Assembly (NCBI GenBank): GCA_030638455.1
Contig: DAOWEP010000120.1
Location: forward strand, 1-12,379
DNA from: Gammaproteobacteria bacterium
GTDB lineage: Bacteria > Pseudomonadota > Gammaproteobacteria > DAOWEP01
DNA length: 12,379 nucleotides
Direction of reading: 5' to 3'
In this document: positions 7,098 to 12,379 of the stretch, in pieces
How the letters are laid out: every line of letters begins with the position of its first letter
Numbering within the stretch: the stretch's first letter is position 1
Notes under the pieces: model-generated
The model's input: only the letters and a program-made list of their open reading frames with translations
The model's database searches: none
What the model was told of the DNA's origin: nothing
Position numbers and translations under genes: made by a program

Positions 7098-8200
7098 GCG
7101 ATTTTCAGTTTTTTCTTTATTATATCAGGAAAATCAATATTTATAATTTCAACAGAAGTATGTGCATTATCCTCATCATCCAGGCTCTGGAAACGGTTAT
7201 TTTTTACCTTGGTGTCACAACCAATACAGTGACCATAATCGTGACATGGACGAAATTCCTTGAGCGTTTCAAGGCTAAAATCAGGATCCAGTATATGCCC
7301 TATTGGGCTTACCTTACCATGCTCAAATAATTCTGTTTCATTATTCATAAAATGATAACCGCGCACAACCAGTGCCTCAAAAGCATCAAGCGGCCCACCG
7401 CTGGACCAGCTATCGTACAAATGAAAATGACATCCCCATGCGAAACCCAGCGGATCCAGCAACAACTCGGTAGTACGACATTCACACGATAAGGATTTAT
7501 CCCATGTTCCGCTACTGATCAAATTTGTCGAATAAGGATAGAGATAAGTACCGTATAATTGCTCGTCATGCTCGCCCAAAAACTCCTTGGCTTCAAAAGG
7601 TACGCGCCCCCTGTACACATCTTCCATCCGTGTGGATATATGATTGTCCGGGTGCTCTACCATATATATCCCAACATCACTCTCACTTTTGTTAGGTGAT
7701 ACACGAAATCCAAATTCAGCAAGCCCAGCACAACGATCAACTAGCTCCTCAAAACCCTTTTCATGCCATACCTTTTCCATTTGCTCCGGATGGTAACTAA
7801 CCCTGATGCTTGGATAAGGCGCATCACGCATAAACTTCTTTTCCTGCCCCTGCAATGATTTGGAGAATTTCTCAGGTGTATATGGAAATGCAGTCAGAAG
7901 ATCGAAGTGATGAGGCAACCCTTTCAATATTTCCCCAACTCCCTCACCGCCCCAGTAAATCATTGGTTCGCCACCCTGTAATGTCAGTGGCAGATTATCG
8001 CTATACGGAATACGAGAAAGCCCTCTCACCCACTCTTCAGGTGTTAATGATGCACCTTCTCTCTTGAAAAGATTCTTCCGAATACCCTCCTGCTGAGGGT
8101 CATTAATGCAGTAGCTGCAATTCAGATGACATCTTAGCGTAAGAAATACGGCGATATAATTCAGGGAAGGTGGTATATCCAGGAAAGGTAAAGAAACCAA
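7094..8200 (-). CDS. Radical SAM enzyme with cysteine-rich C-terminus, substrate unknown
   Basis: A 368-residue protein. TLRCHLNCSYC (21-31) supplies C24, C28 and C31 for the SAM-cleaving 4Fe-4S cluster, and LQGGEP (74-79) is the SAM-binding GGEP motif. Six further cysteines lie in the C-terminal half: C239, C241, C257, C319, C325 and C328, the last three in CHDYGHCIGC. This suggests one or two auxiliary clusters of the SPASM or twitch kind, although the spacing differs from the other radical SAM protein here. The start is TTG at 8198-8200, supported by a strong Shine-Dalgarno six bases upstream that lies inside the last codons of fur. It overlaps the GT9 gene by ATGA. A role in modifying a sugar or glycolipid is inferred from its neighbours only. 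Confidence 0.85.
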   Translation of the reverse strand: MVSLPFLDIPPSLNYIAVFLTLRCHLNCSYCINDPQQEGIRKNLFKREGASLTPEEWVRGLSRIPYSDNLPLTLQGGEPMIYWGGEGVGEILKGLPHHFDLLTAFPYTPEKFSKSLQGQEKKFMRDAPYPSIRVSYHPEQMEKVWHEKGFEELVDRCAGLAEFGFRVSPNKSESDVGIYMVEHPDNHISTRMEDVYRGRVPFEAKEFLGEHDEQLYGTYLYPYSTNLISSGTWDKSLSCECRTTELLLDPLGFAWGCHFHLYDSWSSGGPLDAFEALVVRGYHFMNNETELFEHGKVSPIGHILDPDFSLETLKEFRPCHDYGHCIGCDTKVKNNRFQSLDDEDNAHTSVEIINIDFPDIIKKKLKIA

Positions 8201-8201
8201 A

Positions 8202-8636
8202 TTAATCCTCCTTTATTATTCTACATTCTTTACATACACCATAAATATATAGCGCATGATCTGTCATCTCATAACCGGCCTTTTCCGCTATCTCGCGCTG
8301 TCGTTGCTCTATCATTTCATCCATAAACTCACTAACCTTTCCACAACGTACACACAGAATATGATCGTGATGCTGCCCCCTGTTAAGCTCAAAAACTGAA
8401 ATTCCAGTCTCAAAATGATGTCGATTGACTATTCCAGCCGCTTCAAACTGGGTAAGTACTCTGTACACAGTTGCCATGCCTACATCTTCACCAGATTCCA
8501 GCAAAATTCTGTATACATCTTCTGCGCTAAAATGTCTGGCAATACTGCTCTCCAGCACCTCCAGTATCTTGACCCGAGGTGCAGTAACCTTCAAGCCCGC
8601 TTTTTTTATATCCTGAGATTCCAAAACTCTATTCAC
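8202..8636 (-). CDS. fur: Ferric uptake regulator Fur
   Basis: A 144-residue protein that aligns over its length with Escherichia coli Fur. The winged-helix DNA-binding domain includes AGLKVTAPRVKILEVLE (13-29) and ATVYRVLTQFEAAGIV (55-70, recognition helix). All known metal sites are present: C95, C98, C135, C138 (structural zinc); H35, E83, H90, H92 (regulatory iron); H89, D91, E110, H127 (third site). It should therefore be an iron-responsive repressor and not a Zur or PerR variant, though paralogues are hard to exclude. The start is GTG at 8634-8636, 23 bp after the mshI stop, with no obvious Fur box or promoter between, so it is probably cotranscribed with mshI. Its stop lies one base from the start of a radical SAM gene and its last codons carry that gene's Shine-Dalgarno. 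This is not the bamE-linked context common for fur in Gammaproteobacteria. Confidence 0.95.
   Translation of the reverse strand: MNRVLESQDIKKAGLKVTAPRVKILEVLESSIARHFSAEDVYRILLESGEDVGMATVYRVLTQFEAAGIVNRHHFETGISVFELNRGQHHDHILCVRCGKVSEFMDEMIEQRQREIAEKAGYEMTDHALYIYGVCKECRIIKED
8207..8213 (-). promoter_or_regulatory. Shine-Dalgarno of the radical SAM gene, inside the end of fur
   Basis: On the minus strand AAGGAGG is followed by six bases (ATTAAT) and then TTG at 8200. This near-perfect ribosome-binding site fixes the non-ATG start of the downstream gene. It is read as the Lys-Glu-Asp end of Fur, so ribosomes finishing fur pass directly over it, which favours translational coupling. Confidence 0.8.
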
Positions 8637-8659
8637 TCTTCTGTTGCTTAACGCTGTAG

Positions 8660-9685
8660 TTATCCACGGGCTACCTCAAATTCCTCTTCACCCTGCCCCT
8701 GTTCCTCATCCGATTCTTCCTGCTCGATCCTGAGGGCAGCACCAATCGCAAGAAAGCTTTCTTCCTGCAATGCTTTACTCATAGGAGTTTTACAATCCAG
8801 CAGTTCATTCATATCCAGATATCTTACATTAAATCCTAGCATCCTGGTTAAAGCCTGCTGGAAACCAGGCAACTCTGCTCCCATAGGAGTAATAACCAGA
8901 CCAGATAACGGTGTCAGTGAAAAATATCGATCATAGTAGTCAATTGTTCGCAACATCTCCAGAACCAAGGACTCCAGTTGAGGATTAGCTTCCTGAATCA
9001 GAGGTGGCTCCTGTTGATCTGAACCTTCATTTACCTGGATTAGATCTTCAAGCCCAATATCCAGCCTGCGGGCAATATATACATAGGAATCCCTGATCAA
9101 AACCATCACGCCCTGTCTTCTCATCATATAGAGAAAAGCAATCCCTTCTTCATTCTCGGGCAATAAAGAAGCCAGATTACATAATACCAATTCAGGAATA
9201 TCTATAGTACTTAATTGCACCTGTGCGTTCTGCAATAAACTGACTCGCTGTTGTATTGTTTCATGAGAAGCAGCAACTACATATATATTATCTGGATTAT
9301 CCTGGCCTCCAGTAACAGGTGATTCAAATACATCGATTACTGCATCAGAAATATCGAAATCAACCATATCACTAATCCGCCAACGAACAGCTGAGACCAC
9401 TTCTTCTTCAGGAACCTCAGGTGCTTCAACATTCAGGAGATCGTAGTCATCAATATCCAACACGGTAGTACACGCATAGGCTGCTAAATCCAGCTCTTTT
9501 ATCTTTTCCTTCACCTGCTTTTCATCTGGCACTCCTTGAGCCCATGGCGAATAGTCACAAATCTCCAGCTCAGGCTTTTCACCTATAGAGCAAGATGTTT
9601 TAGCAACACAAAATCCCTCTCTGGAAATACTAATGCCATACATTCCATTGCCTTCTTCTATTTTACTCTTGTTAAATAATTTCAT
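8660..9685 (-). CDS. mshI: MshI-like (PilM-related) type IV pilus biogenesis protein
   Basis: A 341-residue soluble protein with the pattern of the MSHA biogenesis protein MshI, a relative of the actin-like PilM that sits on the cytoplasmic side of type IV pilus machines. It opens with a short YGISISREG strand (16-24) as in PilM-type ATPase folds. VSAVRWRISDMVDFDISDAVIDVF (97-120) resembles the MshI segment that follows the first subdomain, and the later GLVITPMGAELPGF (262-275) fits the second nucleotide-binding subdomain. Residues 321-338 form a strongly acidic tail. The start is ATG at 9683-9685. The usual mshJ-mshK-mshL genes do not follow: fur comes next after 23 bp. Either an orphan copy or a displaced member of an MSHA locus; function is inferred from family. 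Confidence 0.72.
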   Translation of the reverse strand: MKLFNKSKIEEGNGMYGISISREGFCVAKTSCSIGEKPELEICDYSPWAQGVPDEKQVKEKIKELDLAAYACTTVLDIDDYDLLNVEAPEVPEEEVVSAVRWRISDMVDFDISDAVIDVFESPVTGGQDNPDNIYVVAASHETIQQRVSLLQNAQVQLSTIDIPELVLCNLASLLPENEEGIAFLYMMRRQGVMVLIRDSYVYIARRLDIGLEDLIQVNEGSDQQEPPLIQEANPQLESLVLEMLRTIDYYDRYFSLTPLSGLVITPMGAELPGFQQALTRMLGFNVRYLDMNELLDCKTPMSKALQEESFLAIGAALRIEQEESDEEQGQGEEEFEVARG

Positions 9686-9717
9686 TCGAAATTAAACCTA
9701 TAATTTATAGAGCGGCC

Positions 9718-9781
9718 AGAAACCTTGATACTATCCAACAGGATTAATTATACAAAGATTAGCCTAGTTTCAAAGGTTTCT
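9718..9781. repeat. 9-bp inverted repeat flanking the candidate mshI promoter
   Basis: AGAAACCTT at 9718-9726 is repeated as its exact reverse complement AAGGTTTCT at 9773-9781, with 46 bases between. The arms bracket the candidate -35/-10 pair for mshI. They could be operator half-sites, or chance in AT-rich sequence; there is no U tract that would make it a terminator. Confidence 0.35.
9747..9773 (-). promoter_or_regulatory. Candidate sigma-70 promoter for the mshI-fur-glycan unit
   Basis: On the minus strand TTGAAA (9773 to 9768) and TATAAT (9752 to 9747) are separated by 15 bp, slightly short of the 17-bp optimum. A perfect -10 and a five-of-six -35 make this the best promoter candidate ahead of mshI; the start codon is about 60 bases downstream. 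No Fur-box-like sequence overlaps it by eye. Confidence 0.4.
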
Positions 9782-9912
9782 CACTATTTATACTAATGAA
9801 AAGCATAAGAACGAAAAGGAGAGCTGTTTTAGGCTAACTTGACCCTCACCCTATCTGTTTCAAATGTATATAAAATTCATCTATACTCCTTTCATGCTCA
9901 CATGCTCCAAAT

Positions 9913-9941
9913 TTGATCGATCATTAATCAATACTTATAGT
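9913..9941 (+). promoter_or_regulatory. Candidate sigma-70 promoter for the TMTC-like gene
   Basis: TTGATC at 9913-9918 and TATAGT at 9936-9941 are separated by exactly 17 bp, giving four-of-six and five-of-six matches to the consensus. Transcription would begin near 9948. The perfect 10-bp palindrome TGATCGATCA (9914-9923) covers most of the -35 box and could be a repressor site. Confidence 0.45.
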
Positions 9942-9975
9942 GTCTCGTAACATAATATGAACTCTTCAGGAAGCA

Positions 9976-12024
9976 GTGCTGGCCGCCAGGCTTGACCACA
10001 GAATTATTGCGCATAATAAATACAATAATATTATGAAGAAAAGCAGCGCCCTCAGATCTGGAATTGTCGTTTTTCTCATTCTAGTCATTTCAATCATTAT
10101 TACCTTTGTCATCTACCGGAATGGGTTGTACAGCCCCTTTGTACTGGATGATATGGGTAGACTACAGCCAATGGGTGCCTACCCTTCCTTTTCATTACTG
10201 GATCAAATCATCCTGTTCATTAGCCATGGCGGTACAACCCTTACCGACCGGCCCGTCAGTTACCTGAGCTTTTATATCCAGGGTGCCACCTGGTTATCGT
10301 CTGACCCCTATTCTTACAAGTATACCAACCTGATGATCCATATCCTCAATGGCGTGTTGCTGTTCTGGTTTTCGCACAAGCTATTGCTACTGGCCCGGCC
10401 CCAGTTACAGGAGAAAAAAAACCTCTATATCGCAGGGCTATGCATGCTGCTATGGCTGATCCATCCATTACAGATAACAACGGTACTCTATGTAATCCAG
10501 AGAATGTCCCAGTTAAGCACCCTGTTCATGCTGGCTGCCTTAATCTCGTATGTTTACGGTCGCAACCTGCTGAACACCAGGCCCGCTAGAGGATATGCCG
10601 TCATCATCCTGGGGGTTTCGTTTTTCGGGATACTCGGGGTGCTTTCAAAAGAAAATGCTGTACTGCTCCCGTTCTTTATCCTTATTATCGAGTTCACACT
10701 CCTTGCAAACAGCAACAAGACGATCCCGAAAAGTTACTCCAGGTTCCTGTTGCTCTTTCTTGTATTGCCTATTCTGATATTGATGGCTGCTGCAGTAGTC
10801 AAAAGTGATTTCTTGCTCAGCGCCTATACCTTCCGGAATTTTTCCCTGTATGAGCGTCTGTTAACGGAATCACGGATACTTATGGACTACTTGAGATTAA
10901 TCATTGTTCCGGACATATCAGGCACAGGTCTGTTTCATGATGATTACACGGTCTCACACAGTATTTTTAACCCAATCAGCACAATATTTTCTGTGCTAGC
11001 CATCGCAGGACTACTGTTCTTCTCCTTGTTGACAAGAAAGAAACATCCCATCGCAGCCTTTGCCATTTTATGGTTCTTTGCCGGGCATCTGCTTGAATCC
11101 AGCTTTATCGGACTGGAGCTTTATTTTGAGCACCGGAATTATTTCCCTGTCATGGGCATTATGTTCGCTGCTGCCTATACCCTGATTACCTACAAGGGGA
11201 AGGTACGCACTATCCTGAATATCTTTGCCGCATTTATTCTCATCAGCCTGCCCGTGCTCACCTTTCTTAACACCTTTGCATGGCTTCATTTTGACAAGCT
11301 AAGTTATGTCTGGGCATACAATCACCCACATTCCAGCCGTGCTGTCATAACCGCGGGTTCACACTCCCTCCGAACAGGTGGCGACCTTAAAGAAGTAGCC
11401 GAACTCATGGAGCGTGCATACCAGGCGAACCCGAAAGACATGACTGCAATCCTGGGTAGACTGAAATTGAAGTGCCTGACAAGGAAGATTAGTAGTGAAG
11501 ATATTGCTACCGCAATAGAAGCATTAAAAACATCCTACTTTAGCAATAATATCTTAAAGTTTACGCGAGAGCTTGGCTCCCTTTACAAAGCAGATACATG
11601 TCCTCCCTTCAGCAAGCAACATCATCATGACATCATCCAGGCACTGATCATGTCCCGTCCGGATAAAGATAAAGAGTATATCAGCGCAAACTGGAGAACG
11701 GCGCTACACGGTCTTTATCTCTGGCAAGGCACAACTGCCTATGAGGATGGCAACCTTATGTTGGCACTACAACATCTTGATATAGCCGATGAAATACAGC
11801 CGAATTTTGATTCTATGCTAAAGCAGGCGAAATGGCTTATAGATGCTGGTCAGTATGAAAATGCGCTTGCATATATCAACAAGGCAGACCGCAGATCAGA
11901 GCAAAAGGTTCTTTCATTTTTGCCAAACCCAACCAAACCAAAGATAAACAGGGCAAGAGAGTTTCTGAAAAAGGCCCGTAGAGAAAGCCGATTGGAGAAC
12001 AAACAGGATACCAGCACACCATAA
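9976..12024 (+). CDS. TMTC-like GT-C membrane protein with C-terminal TPR-like region
   Basis: Up to 682 residues with roughly ten or more membrane segments in the first 435, then a soluble helical part. After the first membrane helix (about 28-47) comes FVLDDMG (55-61), whose DD pair matches the acidic motif in the first loop of GT-C glycosyltransferases. IHPLQITTVLYVIQRM (162-177), LSKENAVLLPF (223-233) and EHRNYFPVMG (385-394) are conserved in bacterial proteins related to TMTC O-mannosyltransferases. Residues about 586-636 form helix pairs like TPRs. The GTG at 9976 has AGGAAG just upstream and lies behind a good promoter; ATG at 10033 gives a natural-looking MKKSS start and 663 residues but no Shine-Dalgarno. 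Either may be right. It is divergent from mshI. A role in O-glycosylating a pilin or other exported protein is a reasonable inference, not shown. Confidence 0.78.
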   Translation: MLAARLDHRIIAHNKYNNIMKKSSALRSGIVVFLILVISIIITFVIYRNGLYSPFVLDDMGRLQPMGAYPSFSLLDQIILFISHGGTTLTDRPVSYLSFYIQGATWLSSDPYSYKYTNLMIHILNGVLLFWFSHKLLLLARPQLQEKKNLYIAGLCMLLWLIHPLQITTVLYVIQRMSQLSTLFMLAALISYVYGRNLLNTRPARGYAVIILGVSFFGILGVLSKENAVLLPFFILIIEFTLLANSNKTIPKSYSRFLLLFLVLPILILMAAAVVKSDFLLSAYTFRNFSLYERLLTESRILMDYLRLIIVPDISGTGLFHDDYTVSHSIFNPISTIFSVLAIAGLLFFSLLTRKKHPIAAFAILWFFAGHLLESSFIGLELYFEHRNYFPVMGIMFAAAYTLITYKGKVRTILNIFAAFILISLPVLTFLNTFAWLHFDKLSYVWAYNHPHSSRAVITAGSHSLRTGGDLKEVAELMERAYQANPKDMTAILGRLKLKCLTRKISSEDIATAIEALKTSYFSNNILKFTRELGSLYKADTCPPFSKQHHHDIIQALIMSRPDKDKEYISANWRTALHGLYLWQGTTAYEDGNLMLALQHLDIADEIQPNFDSMLKQAKWLIDAGQYENALAYINKADRRSEQKVLSFLPNPTKPKINRAREFLKKARRESRLENKQDTSTP

Positions 12025-12045
12025 ACCTCATGCCCTGGCAGAGTA

Positions 12046-12379
12046 CTAGTTAAACAAAACCTTGAGGTTATCAAACCACAAATTTGAAGCCTTCGGGTTT
12101 CCGGTACCTTTATTTAAAATGTCATATGACAAACGAACAGTATTGATAGTTTTTCCAGCGGGCACCACCCACGGAAACGCGGTAACATTTACCCATCCAT
12201 TGGTTGAAGCTACCTGACTATCACACCATGCACGGTGCACGGTACCATCGGTGGCCACCAGGTCAACCGCCATCATAAAGTTCGTCGGTGCCGCTCCCGC
12301 TTTTATCTTCTTGTAATCCTGCCATATTTCCATCGCCGCACCTGCAGGTGCGGACTTGACGGATGTATAGGTCCGATAG
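12046..12379 (-). CDS. C-terminal fragment of a secreted protein with a CBM-like beta-sandwich (5' end beyond the window)
   Basis: The frame is open from the right edge to TAG at 12046-12048, giving 110 residues. An internal ATG at 12331-12333 is not needed as a start because the frame continues upstream without a stop. Alternating hydrophobic strands, the stretch FPWVVPAGKTINTVRLSYDI and the ending NLWFDNLKVLFN resemble the last strands of CenC-type or other carbohydrate-binding jelly-roll domains, whose final strand often contains FDN. The catalytic or other domains are missing, so a glycoside hydrolase, adhesin or surface protein are all possible. It converges on the TMTC-like gene with only 21 bp between stops. 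Confidence 0.6.
   Translation of the reverse strand, partial: YRTYTSVKSAPAGAAMEIWQDYKKIKAGAAPTNFMMAVDLVATDGTVHRAWCDSQVASTNGWVNVTAFPWVVPAGKTINTVRLSYDILNKGTGNPKASNLWFDNLKVLFN

Larger units (their letters stand above)
9686..9975. other. Divergent intergenic region between mshI and the TMTC-like gene
   Basis: About 290 bp of AT-rich DNA between two divergently transcribed genes. It contains one candidate promoter per direction, an inverted repeat, and a palindrome over the plus-strand -35 box. Short open frames inside it (for example a 13-codon frame from 9796 and a 12-codon frame from 9957) have no supporting signals. I see no tRNA, small RNA signature or mobile element. Confidence 0.6.

Noticed and set aside
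8415..8651. Plus-strand open frames antisense to fur
   Set aside because: The minus-strand frame is an unmistakable Fur; the opposite frames are shadows with no family likeness.
8637..8659. Fur box in front of fur
   Set aside because: The 23-bp gap and the region before mshI show no convincing match to the GATAATGATAATCATTATC pattern.
9957..9995. Leader peptide of 12 codons ahead of the TMTC-like gene
   Set aside because: It overlaps the probable ribosome-binding site and GTG start, has no Shine-Dalgarno and shows no regulatory codon run.
11068..11289. Minus-strand open frame inside the TMTC-like gene
   Set aside because: It is antisense to the conserved EHRNY region and its protein is low in hydrophobic order, with no known motif.
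12024..12069. Possible bidirectional terminator between the convergent genes
   Set aside because: AACCTCA and TGAGGTT can pair, but the 32-base loop is long, the stem is short and no U tract follows. The inner TGCC/GGCA stem is only four bases.
1..12379. CRISPR arrays, tRNAs, insertion sequences
   Set aside because: Reading both strands I found no regularly spaced repeats, cloverleaf, transposase or terminal inverted repeats.

Overview
The window looks like chromosomal DNA of a Gammaproteobacterium, or possibly a Betaproteobacterium, of moderate to low GC. The evidence is a Fur protein with the classical proteobacterial set of metal ligands, an MshI-like protein of the MSHA type IV pilus family, and a bacterial TMTC-like membrane/TPR protein. 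No species can be named. No RNA genes, insertion sequences, phage genes or CRISPR repeats were seen.

From about 9685 down to 1 every gene lies on the minus strand and nearly all abut or overlap, so they read as one long transcription unit. In transcription order they are: mshI-like; fur; a radical SAM protein; a GT9 glycosyltransferase; the E1 alpha and E1 beta subunits of a TPP-dependent 2-oxo acid dehydrogenase; a second radical SAM protein with a SPASM-type C-terminus; a DPM1/GtrB-like GT2; a GtrA-type membrane protein; and a GT39-like GT-C membrane glycosyltransferase. After a 144-bp AT-rich gap comes the start of another GT2 that runs off the left edge. Several junctions are translationally coupled: ATGA overlaps at 7094-7097 and 6138-6141, an 11-bp overlap at 1860-1870, and a strong Shine-Dalgarno embedded in the last codons of fur at 8207-8213.

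On the right, a 290-bp divergent intergenic region (9686-9975) separates mshI from a plus-strand gene for a large GT-C-like membrane protein with a C-terminal TPR-like part. It holds candidate promoters in both directions, a perfect 10-bp palindrome on one -35 box, and a 9-bp inverted repeat around the other promoter. At the far right, a convergent minus-strand gene contributes only its C-terminal beta-sandwich (carbohydrate-binding-module-like) end.

How it may work together (inference): the GT2 + GtrA + GT-C trio resembles the logic of loading a sugar on a polyprenyl phosphate, moving it across the inner membrane and transferring it to a periplasmic acceptor. The GT9, the E1 pair without E2/E3, and the two radical SAM enzymes would make or attach an unusual sugar or acyl-derived decoration on a surface glycan. 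Placing fur at the head of this unit, with its stop codon inside the next gene's ribosome-binding site, is the most unexpected part of the layout. The orphan TPP E1 pair with two radical SAM enzymes is the best candidate for undescribed chemistry. The substrate and product cannot be read from the sequence.
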